Shown: positions 38,187-47,603, counted from the stretch's first letter. The stretch is 64,000 nucleotides of DNA from Fuscovulum ytuae (GCF_029953595.1 NZ_CP124535.1:2264001-2328000); one strand, 5' to 3'. Notes: a model not told the origin generated them from the letters alone. Numbers and translations are program-made.

Positions 38187-39028
38187 TTCACCGCCCCCAA
38201 TGTCAGGCCCGCGATGAAATGCTTCTGCATCAGGAAGAACATCAGAACCGGCGGCAGGGCTGCAAGGATCGACCCGGCCGATACCAGATGCCACGCCGCC
38301 ACCCATTGGCCGTTCAACGAAGAAAGACCCGCCGTGATCGGTTGCGCCTCAGGGCTAGAGGTAAGCACCGTGGCCCAGAAGAAGTCATTCCAGATGAAGG
38401 TGAAGACCAAAACCGAAAGCGCCGCGATGGCAGGCCGCATCAGGGGCAGCACGATGAACCAGAAGATACGCCACTCGGCCACGCCTTCGACGCGCGCCGC
38501 TTCAATAAGTTCGTAAGGAAGTGCCTTGATAAAGTTCCGCATGAACAGCGTGCAGAACCCCGTCTGGAACGCGATGTGGAACAAGGCCAACCCGTGATAG
38601 CTGTTATACATCCCCAAACTCAGCGTCAGATCGCGCACTGGCACCATCAAGATCTGGAACGGCACGAAGTTCCCTGCCACGAACATGAAGAACAGGATCA
38701 GGTTGCCGCGAAAGCGATAGACCGCCAGCGCAAACCCGGTCATGAGAGACAGCGCCACAGCCCCGATCACCGTCGGGATCGTGACGATAAAGCTGTTCAG
38801 GATATATTTCCCCATCGGCGTGTTGCGGAACACATCCGCATAATTCTCAAACGCAAGGTAAGAGGGCATGCCGAAATAGTTTCCCTGCGCAAGGTCGGAT
38901 GCCGGACGCACGGATGTCGCCGCCACCCCGATCAGGGGCAGCAACCACAGAACCAGCGCCGCAGGCAAAGCGATCTTGTACATCCACTGGACGGCGGGGG
39001 CGGTTTGTTCGATCGGTCTGGGGAACAT
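38183..39028 (-). CDS. Carbohydrate ABC transporter permease (MalG/LacG type)
   Basis: Second permease of the galactoside importer, 281 residues with six hydrophobic segments. The EAA loop near residue 195 reads EAARVEGVAEWRIFWFIVLPLMRPA, matching CUT1 MalG-type subunits. One base separates its start from the stop of the preceding permease. Arrangement with binding protein, two permeases, beta-galactosidase and a separate ATPase recalls the lactose lacEFG-lacK system of Agrobacterium (comparison from memory, not tested). Confidence 0.92.
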   Translation of the reverse strand: MFPRPIEQTAPAVQWMYKIALPAALVLWLLPLIGVAATSVRPASDLAQGNYFGMPSYLAFENYADVFRNTPMGKYILNSFIVTIPTVIGAVALSLMTGFALAVYRFRGNLILFFMFVAGNFVPFQILMVPVRDLTLSLGMYNSYHGLALFHIAFQTGFCTLFMRNFIKALPYELIEAARVEGVAEWRIFWFIVLPLMRPAIAALSVLVFTFIWNDFFWATVLTSSPEAQPITAGLSSLNGQWVAAWHLVSAGSILAALPPVLMFFLMQKHFIAGLTLGAVK

Positions 39029-39029
39029 C

Positions 39030-39932
39030 TCAGCGCTCCGTCTCGTCGCGCCACATCTTCCAGATGAAGCCCGAAATGAAGACCATCATGATCGCGAACA
39101 GAACAACCGCGATGGCCGCGCCATACCCCATGCGATACCCATATTCCGAAAGGGCCTGCTCATACATGTAAAAGGACAGCACGCGCGACGATCCAAAGGG
39201 CCCGCCCGTTGTCATGATCGACACAAGGTCAAAGGACCGCAGCGCCCCGATTACCGTCACCACCACCGCGATAAACGTCGCCGGGCGCAACTGCGGCAGG
39301 ATCACATACCACAACATCCGCCAGCCCTTTGCGCCATCCAGACGCGCGGCCTCTACCTGATCGGGGGCGACGTTGTTCAGGCCTGTCAGATAAAGAATCA
39401 TCACATAGGCGATCTGCGGCCACAGACCGGCGGCAATGATGCCGTAGGTCACGAAATCCTCTTCCGCCAGAATCGCGATTCCGGTGCCCGTTAACTTTTC
39501 GATAATAATATAGAACAGGCCGAAATTCGGCGCGTAGAACCACGAAAAAATCAAGCCCACAACGACCTGAGATATTACAAAAGGAAAGAAAAACAAAGAC
39601 TTATACAGTCTTATTCCGCGAACACTCTGGTTGAGGAAGATCGCCACCAAAAGGCCTGCGGGAACCGCCAAAAGATAAAGGACAAGCCAGATCACGTTGT
39701 TCTTTAACGAAGTGATAAAGGCCGGGTCGGTCCAAAGTTCCTGAAAATTCCCAAACCCGATGAACCGCCCGGTGAACTCACCCTCGCGATTATAAAGTCC
39801 GTCCCAATCATACAGCGAAAGAAGCAGGCTCTCACCGATCGGCCAGATCACATAGACAAGGAACATGAACAGGCCGGGGGCAAGGAACAGCCATGGCGCA
39901 AGGTTGCGCTGGGTAAAGGTCCGTTCGGACAT
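39030..39932 (-). CDS. Carbohydrate ABC transporter permease (MalF/LacF type)
   Basis: First permease of the importer, 300 residues with six predicted membrane segments and the EAA motif EAARLDGAKGWRMLWYVILPQLRPA. The middle of the gene (about 39.48-39.72 kb) is unusually AT-rich compared with the rest of the window although the reading frame is intact. A 96-base spacer with two strong hairpins separates it from the binding-protein gene, which fits the usual lower expression of permeases. Confidence 0.92.
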   Translation of the reverse strand: MSERTFTQRNLAPWLFLAPGLFMFLVYVIWPIGESLLLSLYDWDGLYNREGEFTGRFIGFGNFQELWTDPAFITSLKNNVIWLVLYLLAVPAGLLVAIFLNQSVRGIRLYKSLFFFPFVISQVVVGLIFSWFYAPNFGLFYIIIEKLTGTGIAILAEEDFVTYGIIAAGLWPQIAYVMILYLTGLNNVAPDQVEAARLDGAKGWRMLWYVILPQLRPATFIAVVVTVIGALRSFDLVSIMTTGGPFGSSRVLSFYMYEQALSEYGYRMGYGAAIAVVLFAIMMVFISGFIWKMWRDETER

Positions 39933-39961
39933 GGCGACCTCTGGCGATGTGCGGGGCGAAA

Positions 39962-40019
39962 TGCCCCAGAGGCGAACCTCTGGGGCAAGTTGGAACGGGC
40001 GCGAAACGTTCCGCGCCCG
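39962..40019 (-). promoter_or_regulatory. Two hairpins between binding-protein and permease genes
   Basis: Stem one pairs 39962-39972 with 39977-39987 (11 bp, loop CGAA). Stem two pairs 39996-40003 with 40012-40019 (8 bp). No T-tract. Such structures after the binding-protein gene typically stabilise its mRNA and attenuate downstream genes. Confidence 0.7.
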
Positions 40020-40028
40020 CTGGGAGGT

Positions 40029-41273
40029 TTATTGATAGACGCGCTGACGCACGGACTCGAGCCGCTCAAGGATCGCGTCAAGGTTCTCGGGCTTCACCAT
40101 GAACTCCTGGAACCCTTCCATGCCCGCCTTCGCCATTTCCGCCGGCGCGTCACGGTCGAAGAACTGCGCCAAAGCATAGGCCGAGGACAGCGACTCAAAC
40201 CCGGCCGAGATGAAGGGATCGTCCGCCGCCACCGTCGAATTCTTGTTGGTGGGCAGCTGGCCGATGGCCGCATTCAGCTTGGTCTGCGCATCCGCCGAAG
40301 CAACGAAGGCAAGGAACTTCTTCGCATCGTCTACGTTCTGCGCACCCGCCGGAATATGGATCGTATCCGTCGGGGCCTCTTCGGCGCGCGGGATGCCGGG
40401 GGTGATTTCCGGGAACACCATGAAGCCGAGGTTGTCATTCGTCATGCCGCCTTCCTTGAAGACGCCCACGGCGAAATTGCCCATCACGTAGTTCGCAGCC
40501 TTGCCTTGCACCAGCAGCGCTGCCGCATCCTGCCAATCGATCGCCGCATGGTTGGCGGTGATGTAGGGCTGGATCTTGGCGAATTCGGCAAAGACCTTGC
40601 GCACCGACTCATCGGTCCATGCGATCTTTCCGGCGGTCAGATCCATATGCCATTCATAGCCATTGGTCCGCAGCGACAGATAGTCAAAGATACCCGCTCC
40701 GGGCCAAAGCGCCTTTGTCCCGGTGGTGATGCAGTCGATCCCAGCCCCTTTCAGCGCTTCGCAGTTGGCAAGGAACTGCTCCCAAGTCACGCCGCCATCG
40801 GGCGCTTCAAGACCCGCAGCCTTGTAGGCGTCGCGGTTATAGTAGATGCCCCACTGATAGTAAGTGTAGGGAATGCCCCACTGCTTGCCATCGATGGTCA
40901 TCGACGCTTTGGCAGAACCCAGCTGTTCGCCAAGGTTGTTGGCCTCCCAGACGTCGGTCACGTCCATGAACTGCCCCGCGGCGACAAAGGGGGCCATCCG
41001 GTTCCCGGCATACCAGTTCGCCAAGTCCGGCGCATCGGCAGTCAGGAAGTTGCGGATCGCCGTCTTATACCCTTCGTGATCGAAGTTGTTCAGCTCAACA
41101 TCAATATCCGGGTTCGCCGCCTCGAAATCCGCGATCAGCGCTTCCATCGCGGCAAGCGGGATCGGGTCATAGTCGGCGTTGTATTTCAGGACGCGCTTGT
41201 CCTGTGCAACTGCCGCCGTAGACAGCAGCAATGCCGCCGTCAGCGCCACAGCGCCCTTCGCGTAACGGACCAT
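40029..41273 (-). CDS. Carbohydrate ABC transporter substrate-binding protein
   Basis: Periplasmic binding protein of 414 residues with a clear Sec signal peptide (AVALTAALLLSTAAVAQ, cleavage near residue 23) and family-1 solute-binding features (YYQWGIYYNRDAYKAAGLEAP, GKAANYVMGNFAVG). From its operon partners the ligand is probably an alpha- or beta-galactoside. The start has an excellent AGGGAGGAAACCG leader. First gene of the eight-gene sugar operon, divergent from the IclR regulator. Confidence 0.93.
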   Translation of the reverse strand: MVRYAKGAVALTAALLLSTAAVAQDKRVLKYNADYDPIPLAAMEALIADFEAANPDIDVELNNFDHEGYKTAIRNFLTADAPDLANWYAGNRMAPFVAAGQFMDVTDVWEANNLGEQLGSAKASMTIDGKQWGIPYTYYQWGIYYNRDAYKAAGLEAPDGGVTWEQFLANCEALKGAGIDCITTGTKALWPGAGIFDYLSLRTNGYEWHMDLTAGKIAWTDESVRKVFAEFAKIQPYITANHAAIDWQDAAALLVQGKAANYVMGNFAVGVFKEGGMTNDNLGFMVFPEITPGIPRAEEAPTDTIHIPAGAQNVDDAKKFLAFVASADAQTKLNAAIGQLPTNKNSTVAADDPFISAGFESLSSAYALAQFFDRDAPAEMAKAGMEGFQEFMVKPENLDAILERLESVRQRVYQ

Positions 41274-41290
41274 CGGTTTCCTCCCTGTGT

Positions 41291-41309
41291 GGTTCCATTA
41301 TGTGAAACT
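41291..41309. promoter_or_regulatory. Candidate operator/promoter between sugar operon and iclR-type gene
   Basis: GGTTCCATTATGTGAAACT contains an imperfect palindrome GTTCC-N7-GAAAC, suited to an IclR dimer. On the - strand it includes CATAAT, a plausible -10, with TTCAAT 18 bases upstream as a weak -35. The overlap would allow repression of the sugar operon. The whole 100-base spacer is AT-rich. Confidence 0.4.
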
Positions 41310-41375
41310 TAGTCTTGAATATTGAAAACTATGCGGCCTATCCTCTATGCTGTCAACAGGGATGGATAGGCGATC

Positions 41376-42158
41376 ATGTCGGCAGAGCAGGGCGATGGAA
41401 CAGTTGGCAAAGCGCTCGACGTGCTCGACATGGTCGCAGCCGCAGGTCGCCCCGTGCGCTTTACCGAACTGCTTGCAACCTCAGCCTATCCCAAGGCCAC
41501 GCTCTACCGATTGATCCAGACACTGACGCATCAAAGCATGCTGTCCTATGATCCGGATCGCCAAACCTATGCCCTTGGCGTGCGGCTTGTAAGGCTGGCC
41601 CATGCGGCGTGGGCAACCTCATCGCTTGCCCCCATTGCCCGCCCCTATCTTGATGATTTGGCTGCGGAAACTGGGGAAACAGTTCACCTTGCACAACTGG
41701 ATAATGGGCAGGTGCTTTACGTTGACAAACGCAACGCGGCAAAGCCCGTCGAGATGTTTGCGCAGGCGGGCAAGGTGGGCCCCGCCTATTGCACAGGGGT
41801 AGGCAAGGCCATGCTGGCCTTCCTGCCCGATGAAGCTTTGGAGCGTGCGCTGCAACGCCAAAGTTTCCATCGCTTTACCCCGCATACGCTGGACCAACCC
41901 GCAGCCCTTAAGGCAGAGCTTGAAGCGATTCGCCTGCGCGGCCACGCCTTCGACCGGGAAGAACATGAACCGGGAATCATTTGCTGCGCTGTCCCAATTC
42001 TGACGCGCACAGGCAGGGTGATCGGGGCCCTTTCCGTCACCTCCACAACGGCGCGAACGTCGCTTGCTGAACTGGAGGCAGGGGCTGGACGCATCAAGGA
42101 CACGGCGGCCCGGATTGCGGCCGAGGCGGAAAGCTGGCGCTTTCCGGAACAGGGATAA
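41376..42158 (+). CDS. IclR-family transcriptional regulator
   Basis: Protein of 260 residues with an N-terminal winged helix-turn-helix ([25 protein letters not shown]) and a GAF-like IclR effector domain ([36 protein letters not shown]). It diverges from the binding-protein gene and precedes the transporter ATPase by 14 bases, so it very likely controls galactoside uptake and catabolism. The inducer could be galactonate or KDGal (inference). Confidence 0.93.
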   Translation: MSAEQGDGTVGKALDVLDMVAAAGRPVRFTELLATSAYPKATLYRLIQTLTHQSMLSYDPDRQTYALGVRLVRLAHAAWATSSLAPIARPYLDDLAAETGETVHLAQLDNGQVLYVDKRNAAKPVEMFAQAGKVGPAYCTGVGKAMLAFLPDEALERALQRQSFHRFTPHTLDQPAALKAELEAIRLRGHAFDREEHEPGIICCAVPILTRTGRVIGALSVTSTTARTSLAELEAGAGRIKDTAARIAAEAESWRFPEQG

Positions 42159-42172
42159 TCAGGGAGGGACGC

Positions 42173-43228
42173 ATGTCTGGGGTCACGCTGCAAAAGGTTG
42201 TAAAACGATTTGGCGAGGCGCAGGTCATCCATGGGGTCGATCTAACCATCGAGGACGGCGAATTCTGTGTCTTCGTCGGCCCCTCTGGCTGCGGGAAATC
42301 CACGCTTCTGCGCATGGTGGCAGGGCTGGAAGAAACCTCTGAGGGCACCATTCGGATTGGCAACCGCGATGTGACCAAGGCTGACCCGTCAGAGCGGGGC
42401 GTGGCGATGGTGTTTCAGACTTACGCGCTTTATCCCCATATGACAGTTGCCGAAAACATGGGTTTCGGCCTGAAGATGACCGGCCATCCTAAGGCCGAGA
42501 TCGACAGGAAGGTGGCGGAGGCTGCCCGTATCCTAAAGCTTGACGAACTTCTGTCCCGTAAACCAAAGGCCCTTTCGGGCGGTCAGCGACAGCGCGTCGC
42601 GATCGGACGCGCCATCGTTCGGGGGCCGGAGGTCTTTCTTTTCGATGAACCGCTGTCGAACCTAGATGCCGAATTGCGGGTCGAGATGCGGGTCGAAATT
42701 GCCCGGCTTCACCGCGAGATCGGTGCCACCATGATCTATGTTACCCATGATCAGGTGGAAGCGATGACACTGGCCGACAAGATCGTCGTCCTGCGCAAGG
42801 GCAAGGTGGAACAGGTCGGCAAACCATTGGAACTGTATCATAATCCCGACAATCGCTTTGTCGCTGGCTTCATTGGCAGCCCTGCCATGAACTTTGTGGC
42901 AGGCAGTGTTGAGACAGCAGGTCGAGTAGCGGCGGCCGGACTGGGCACAGCCGTTTCGGCAGAGGTCGCCCTTCCGGGGGCAGGCGCAAAGGTTGAGGTC
43001 GGGCTTCGGCCACAGCATCTTCGGGTCGAGGATGGCAGCACACATCGTGTCGAGATGACCGAGGCCTTGGGCGGCGTCAGCTATATCCATGTGGCCGCCT
43101 CAACGGGGGAAAAACTGGTAATCGAGGCGAAAGGCGATGTAATCCCGAAGATTGGTACGCAGGTTGGGATTGGGTTTGATGCCGCTGACGCCCTTTTCTT
43201 CAGCGAGGCAGGGTTGCGCCTGCGTTAA
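42173..43228 (+). CDS. Carbohydrate ABC transporter ATPase (UgpC/MsmK/LacK type)
   Basis: Energising subunit of the sugar importer, 351 residues. Walker [11 protein letters not shown]-loop [11 protein letters not shown], signature [14 protein letters not shown], Walker [15 protein letters not shown] and H-loop [10 protein letters not shown]; a C-terminal TOBE/OB-fold domain follows ([21 protein letters not shown]). Separate from the permease operon but in the divergent unit with the regulator. Excellent GGGAGGG leader. May also serve other CUT1 importers. Confidence 0.93.
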   Translation: MSGVTLQKVVKRFGEAQVIHGVDLTIEDGEFCVFVGPSGCGKSTLLRMVAGLEETSEGTIRIGNRDVTKADPSERGVAMVFQTYALYPHMTVAENMGFGLKMTGHPKAEIDRKVAEAARILKLDELLSRKPKALSGGQRQRVAIGRAIVRGPEVFLFDEPLSNLDAELRVEMRVEIARLHREIGATMIYVTHDQVEAMTLADKIVVLRKGKVEQVGKPLELYHNPDNRFVAGFIGSPAMNFVAGSVETAGRVAAAGLGTAVSAEVALPGAGAKVEVGLRPQHLRVEDGSTHRVEMTEALGGVSYIHVAASTGEKLVIEAKGDVIPKIGTQVGIGFDAADALFFSEAGLRLR

Positions 43229-43231
43229 CCG

Positions 43232-44134
43232 TCACGCCCCGAGGTGCGGTTCGCCACGCGCCTCGGCCAGTTTCATCTGGCGTTGGCGTTCACGGAAACG
43301 GGCACGATCGTCGGCCGAGTATTCGTCCTTGCACGCGGGGCAGCAAACACCTTCCTCATAATTCGGGTCGGCACGGCCTTCGGGCGTGACGGGACGACGG
43401 CATGCCCCACAAGAAGTAAGGCAGCCGGGAACCAATCCGTGGCCAACTGAGACGCGCTGATCGAAAACGAAGCATTCGCCCTGCCAGAGGGATTGATCGC
43501 GCGGCACATCTTCAAGATATTTCAGAATGCCACCCTTCAGGTGGTAAACTTCTTCAATTCCTTGTTTTAAAAGGAAATTCGTCGATTTTTCACACCGAAT
43601 TCCACCCGTACAAAACATCGCGATTCGCTTGTTGTGAAAGCGGTCTTTGTTCGCCTCCCACCATGCGGGGAACTGGCTGAAGCTGCGTGTGCCGGGATCT
43701 ATGGCACCATCGAAAGTGCCAATGGCGACCTCGTAATCATTTCGGGTATCGATGACGGCGACATCCGGAGCCTTGATCAAGGCATTCCATTCGGCGGGCG
43801 AGACATAGTTGCCGACACGCGCCTTCGGATCAATATCGGGTAGGCCCATGGTGACGATTTCACGCTTTACCTTCACCTTCATCTTGCCGAAGGGCATTGT
43901 GGAGGCGTGGCTTTCCTTCCAATCAAGTTCAGCACAGCCCGGAAGGGTGCGGATATAATCGAGGACGGTGTCAATCCCTGCCCGTGATCCTGCGATCGTG
44001 CCGTTGATCCCTTCGCCGGCAAGAAGCAGCGATCCTTTCACGCCCTCGGTCACGCAAAGGTCCATAAGCGGCACACGCAACGCGGCCGGATCGGGGAAAC
44101 GGGTGAAATGATATAGAGCGGCGACCGTTAGCAT
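43232..44134 (-). CDS. trhO: tRNA uridine(34) hydroxylase TrhO (rhodanese-like, UPF0176)
   Basis: Oxygen-dependent hydroxylase producing 5-hydroxyuridine at tRNA position 34. The 300-residue protein has the N-terminal acylphosphatase-like region (LLAGEGINGTIAG) and the rhodanese domain with active Cys in MFCTGGIRCEKS. A C-terminal cysteine-rich tail (CLTSCGACRRPV..CCPACKDEY) probably binds zinc. ATG 44134 begins the conserved N-terminus; a longer in-frame reading to 44209 lacks family similarity. Convergent with the ATPase gene by 3 bases. Confidence 0.92.
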   Translation of the reverse strand: MLTVAALYHFTRFPDPAALRVPLMDLCVTEGVKGSLLLAGEGINGTIAGSRAGIDTVLDYIRTLPGCAELDWKESHASTMPFGKMKVKVKREIVTMGLPDIDPKARVGNYVSPAEWNALIKAPDVAVIDTRNDYEVAIGTFDGAIDPGTRSFSQFPAWWEANKDRFHNKRIAMFCTGGIRCEKSTNFLLKQGIEEVYHLKGGILKYLEDVPRDQSLWQGECFVFDQRVSVGHGLVPGCLTSCGACRRPVTPEGRADPNYEEGVCCPACKDEYSADDRARFRERQRQMKLAEARGEPHLGA

Positions 44135-44238
44135 GATCTGGGGATGCACCCGTTTCTTTTGCGATTCAAGCCGTTCCCATTGACGCAGGGGCGGGCGTTT
44201 CCTAGGCAAGGGGAATTGTCATTGCCGCGAGGTCCAAA

Positions 44239-44847
44239 ATGCGCCCCGACGACGAAGCCTTGATCGTTATCGACATCCAGAACGATTTTTGCCCCGGCGG
44301 CGCGCTGGCAGTGACGGAAGGCAATAAAATCATCGATCGCGTGAACGGGTTGATGGATGACTATCATACGGTCGTCCTGACGCAGGACTGGCATCCTGCC
44401 GACCATTCTTCCTTTGCGTCCAATCATCCGGGTCATGGCCCGTTCGAAACCCTAACAATGCCTTATGGTGCGCAGACGCTCTGGCCCGACCATTGTGTGC
44501 AAGGCACAACTGGCGCAGAATTCCATCCCGATCTGCGGACCGATCCAGCCAATTTGATCATCCGGAAAGGATTTCGCACCGCGATCGACAGCTATTCCGC
44601 CTTTTTCGAGAATGACCGTAGCACGACAACGGGCCTGAATGGTTACCTGAGCGAACGGGGGATCAGAGCGGTCACCTTTGTCGGTTTGGCGACAGATTAC
44701 TGCGTGGCTTATTCGGCGCTGGACGCGGCGCGGCTTGGCCTGCGCGCGCGTGTTCTGCTGGGCGCTTGCCGGGGTATCGACCTTGGCGGATCACTGGCAA
44801 GGATGACGGAAGAGATGCGCGCAGCCGGCGTCGCGCTGGAGGAGTGA
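44239..44847 (+). CDS. pncA: Nicotinamidase
   Basis: Converts nicotinamide to nicotinate for NAD salvage. The 202-residue isochorismatase-fold protein has the catalytic triad Asp ([14 protein letters not shown]), Lys (IIRKGF) and Cys ([11 protein letters not shown]), plus the metal-binding DWHPADH. GAGG lies a few bases before the ATG. The stop is one base before the pncB start, so the two steps of salvage are co-expressed. Confidence 0.96.
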   Translation: MRPDDEALIVIDIQNDFCPGGALAVTEGNKIIDRVNGLMDDYHTVVLTQDWHPADHSSFASNHPGHGPFETLTMPYGAQTLWPDHCVQGTTGAEFHPDLRTDPANLIIRKGFRTAIDSYSAFFENDRSTTTGLNGYLSERGIRAVTFVGLATDYCVAYSALDAARLGLRARVLLGACRGIDLGGSLARMTEEMRAAGVALEE

Positions 44848-44848
44848 C

Positions 44849-46138
44849 TTGGTCGATATCGCCACACGGGTGCACAACCACAATTGGAAGATCGACCCGA
44901 TCGTCCGATCGCTGATCGACACCGATTTTTACAAATTGCTGATGTGCCAATCCGTCTTTCGCAATAAACCGGAGACGACCGTCACCTTCTCGCTTATCAA
45001 TCGCAGCACTTCGGTGCGGCTGGCCGATCTGATTGATGAGGGAGAGTTGCGCGAACAGTTGGATCATGTGCGATCCTTGTCGCTTTCGCGTGGGGAAAGC
45101 ACATGGCTGCGCGGGAACATGTTCTATGGCAAACGCCAGATGTTCCGCCCCGATTTCATGGAATGGTTCGAGGCACTTAGACTGCCGCCCTACCATTTGG
45201 AAAAGCGGGATGGCCAATATGAACTGACTTTTGAAGGATCGTGGCCTGAGGTCATGCTGTGGGAGATTCCCGCTTTGGCCGTGCTAATGGAATTAAGATC
45301 GCGCGCAGTTCTGAAAGGGATGGGCAAGTTTGAGTTGCAGGTCCTCTACGCCCGGGCGATGACCCGGCTATGGGAAAAGATTGAACGCTTGAAGGGCCTA
45401 GAGACACTGAAGATCGCGGATTTCGGGACGCGGCGGCGGCATTCGTTCCTGTGGCAGGATTGGTGCGTTCAGGCGATGCAGGAGGGGCTGGGACAGACCT
45501 TCATCGGCACATCAAACTGCCGGATTGCGATGAAGCGGGATATCGAGGCGATCGGCACCAATGCGCATGAATTGCCGATGGTCTATTCGGCCTTGGCGGA
45601 AAGCGATGCGGAACTGGCACAGGCCCCATATCAGGTGCTGGCCGATTGGCATGAAGAGCACGATGGCAATCTTCGGATCATCCTGCCTGATACATATGGA
45701 ACAGAAGGTTTCCTGCGGAATGCGCCGGATTGGTTAACGACCTGGACGGGTATTCGAATTGATTCCGGCGATCCAGCACAAGGGGCCGAGACTGCCATCC
45801 GCTGGTGGAAGGCAAGGGGTGAGGATCCGACGCAGAAACTGGTGATCTTTTCGGACGGGTTGGATGTTGAGAAGATCGAAGAACTGCATCGGCAATTTCA
45901 TGGACGGGTGAAGGTGTCCTTCGGTTGGGGCACCATGCTGACGAATGATTTCCGGGGTTTAGCAGGGGATCGGCTGGCGCCCTTTAGCCTTGTTTGCAAG
46001 GCGGTTTCGGCCAATGGGCGGCCTACGGTGAAACTGTCGGACAACCCCAACAAGGCGATGGGACCGCCTGCGGAAATCGCGCGCTACAAGCGCGTTTTCG
46101 GTGTGGGGGAACAGAAGGCGGTGGAGGTGGTGGTTTAG
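44849..46138 (+). CDS. pncB: Nicotinate phosphoribosyltransferase
   Basis: Makes nicotinate mononucleotide from nicotinate and PRPP. Of 429 residues, the N-terminal [16 protein letters not shown], the phosphoribosyl-site [15 protein letters not shown], the phosphohistidine region HELPMVY and GIRIDSGDP are conserved. It starts with TTG, supported by GGAGGAG nine bases upstream within the end of pncA. Convergent with the APH-type gene, overlapping it by 4 bases. Confidence 0.95.
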   Translation: MVDIATRVHNHNWKIDPIVRSLIDTDFYKLLMCQSVFRNKPETTVTFSLINRSTSVRLADLIDEGELREQLDHVRSLSLSRGESTWLRGNMFYGKRQMFRPDFMEWFEALRLPPYHLEKRDGQYELTFEGSWPEVMLWEIPALAVLMELRSRAVLKGMGKFELQVLYARAMTRLWEKIERLKGLETLKIADFGTRRRHSFLWQDWCVQAMQEGLGQTFIGTSNCRIAMKRDIEAIGTNAHELPMVYSALAESDAELAQAPYQVLADWHEEHDGNLRIILPDTYGTEGFLRNAPDWLTTWTGIRIDSGDPAQGAETAIRWWKARGEDPTQKLVIFSDGLDVEKIEELHRQFHGRVKVSFGWGTMLTNDFRGLAGDRLAPFSLVCKAVSANGRPTVKLSDNPNKAMGPPAEIARYKRVFGVGEQKAVEVVV

Positions 46139-47064
46139 CCGAGGAGGCGGCGGATGATGAGGTCGGCGCGGGCAAGGTGGCTTTGGTGGATCGGGTCGTC
46201 GGGGGACAGTCGAGGGATCGTCCAGCCGACCGAGGCAAGGATGCGCGCCATCGTGAAAATCTCCACCATTTCAACATCTTCTGTGCCATACCCGGCCATC
46301 AGGGCATCGCGGAGATCGTCGCGGGCGGGTTCGTATTGGTTTTGCGACAGGACTGTGCCCAGATCATAAAGGCGGAAGCCGAAACCGCTGTCGTCGAAAT
46401 CGATCAGCGCCACATCCCCTTGAAAAACAAACACATTTTCACGCAAGACATCGGCGTGGATCAATCCGAAACCACCGCTGTCAGCGGCGTGCCGGGCTAT
46501 CATCGTTTGTGCCGTTTTTCGTGCAGCAAACTGTGCAGACATTTGTGCATACGATGCGCGTGGGTGTTCCCAGAAACGCCCCCACAGCGGAGCCTCGCCC
46601 ATCAGACCGTCTAGATCCCATGAGGGGCGGGAAAAGTCGTCCGGCAGGGTCAATCGATCGCTGCTATCGTGCAGTTGCCTGAGCAGGCGACCGATCTGAA
46701 AATGAAGGTCGATCTGTTCGGTTACGGGCTGAGGTAACGGCTGGCCTGCCTTGCCAATCGGTGCCCCTTCAAGCCATCGGATGGCAGAGGCGTGACGGCC
46801 ATCGGGGAGTGTGGCCAGAAGATCGCCGGAAGGCAGGGGAAGCGGTGCCGGGGCGGGCAGTCCGCGGGCCGAGAGCGCGTCGCACCACCAGAGCTCGGAC
46901 CGGATCGCCACGGCGTCCTGATACCCCGCGCGGTGCAGGCGCAGGGCAGCGCGGCCCCCTTCGGGCAGCGCCATTTCGTAGACGGCGTTTTCGCGCGCGC
47001 CGATCAGGCGGGTGACATTGCCTTGCCAGAGCGCAGCTGCCGCAGTGGGGAGAGGATCAATCAT
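46135..47064 (-). CDS. Aminoglycoside/choline kinase-like (APH-fold) phosphotransferase
   Basis: Protein of 309 residues with the APH-type catalytic loop [14 protein letters not shown] and the metal motif [17 protein letters not shown], as in homoserine kinase ThrB2/stress-response kinase-like proteins; substrate unknown. ATG 47064 has GAGGGCGAGG directly upstream and overlaps the arfB stop by 8 bases. A stretch around residues 172-195 reads as tetrapeptide steps ([16 protein letters not shown]), encoded by a 12-bp-period array related to intergenic repeats at 30 kb. Confidence 0.85.
   Translation of the reverse strand: MIDPLPTAAAALWQGNVTRLIGARENAVYEMALPEGGRAALRLHRAGYQDAVAIRSELWWCDALSARGLPAPAPLPLPSGDLLATLPDGRHASAIRWLEGAPIGKAGQPLPQPVTEQIDLHFQIGRLLRQLHDSSDRLTLPDDFSRPSWDLDGLMGEAPLWGRFWEHPRASYAQMSAQFAARKTAQTMIARHAADSGGFGLIHADVLRENVFVFQGDVALIDFDDSGFGFRLYDLGTVLSQNQYEPARDDLRDALMAGYGTEDVEMVEIFTMARILASVGWTIPRLSPDDPIHQSHLARADLIIRRLLG
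46505..46550 (-). repeat. In-gene 12-bp-period array related to the 30-kb repeats
   Basis: GTGC cores occur at 46509, 46521, 46533 and 46545, exactly 12 bases apart. Read on the - strand, GCACAGTTTGCTGCACGAAA followed by AACGGCACAAAC aligns with the repeat copies at 29984 and 30100 in the same unit order. It lies within the coding sequence of the APH-type kinase. Confidence 0.75.
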
Positions 47065-47482
47065 CCTCGCCCTCGACCTTGCCACGCAACGACTTTACCT
47101 CGCCCCGCTGGGTTTTGGCGGCAAGGCGGCGGCGCTGGCTTCCCAGCGTTGGCTTGGTGGCGATACGGCGTTTCGGGGCAACAAGCGCCTGGCGGATCAG
47201 GTCGGCCAACCTTTCACGCGCAATCTCGCGGTTGCGGGCCTGACTGCGGGTTTCGTCGACCTGAAGGACAATGGCGCCCTCGGTCGTCCAACGCCGCCCG
47301 GCCAGCCGTTTGAGACGTGCCTTCACCGGGGCGGGGAGATGGGGGGAACGCTCTGCCTCGAACCGCAGTTCGACGGCGGTTGAGACCTTGTTCACGTTCT
47401 GCCCGCCGGGGCCGGAGGAACGGATGAACTGTTCCGTCAACTCCCAATCCGCGAGGGCGATGGTGTCGGTGATGCGCAACAT
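47057..47482 (-). CDS. arfB: Alternative ribosome-rescue hydrolase ArfB
   Basis: Peptidyl-tRNA hydrolase that rescues ribosomes stalled without a stop codon. The 141-residue protein has the GGQ motif in RSSGPGGQNVNKVST and the basic C-terminal tail (KRRIATKPTLGSQRRRLAAKTQRGEVKSLRGK) that enters the empty mRNA channel. No clear Shine-Dalgarno precedes the ATG. It follows a strong terminator, so its promoter is either very close or it depends on read-through from the small unit upstream. It overlaps the APH-type gene by 8 bases. Confidence 0.93.
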   Translation of the reverse strand: MLRITDTIALADWELTEQFIRSSGPGGQNVNKVSTAVELRFEAERSPHLPAPVKARLKRLAGRRWTTEGAIVLQVDETRSQARNREIARERLADLIRQALVAPKRRIATKPTLGSQRRRLAAKTQRGEVKSLRGKVEGEDD

Positions 47483-47501
47483 GGGCAGCCCGGTGATAAG
47501 A

Positions 47502-47530
47502 GAAAGGGTCGCCTGAACGGCGACCCTTTC
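47502..47530 (-). terminator. Rho-independent terminator between the small ORF and arfB
   Basis: GAAAGGGTCGCC and GGCGACCCTTTC form a perfect 12-bp stem with a 5-base loop. On the - strand the stem ends in TTTC and continues TCTTAT, a short T-rich tail. It would end transcripts coming from the yhhQ side, 20 bases before arfB. Confidence 0.75.
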
Positions 47531-47587
47531 CGAGATCCAAGGAGATGGGCCAGTTAGGTTTCAAGCCCAATCAGGTAGACTGTCGAC

Positions 47588-47603
47588 TGAGGGGCTGCCC
47601 TCA
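47588..47603 (-). other. Small hairpin at the stop codon of the short ORF
   Basis: On the - strand TGAGGG-CAGC-CCCTCA is a perfect 6-bp stem whose 5' side begins with the TGA stop of the short ORF. It may form part of a structured 3' region. Confidence 0.5.

Noticed and set aside
41291-41309. Possible dif/Xer-like half site (ATTATGTGAAAC)
   Set aside because: Only one arm resembles dif; the other arm is absent, and an operator for the adjacent IclR regulator explains it better.
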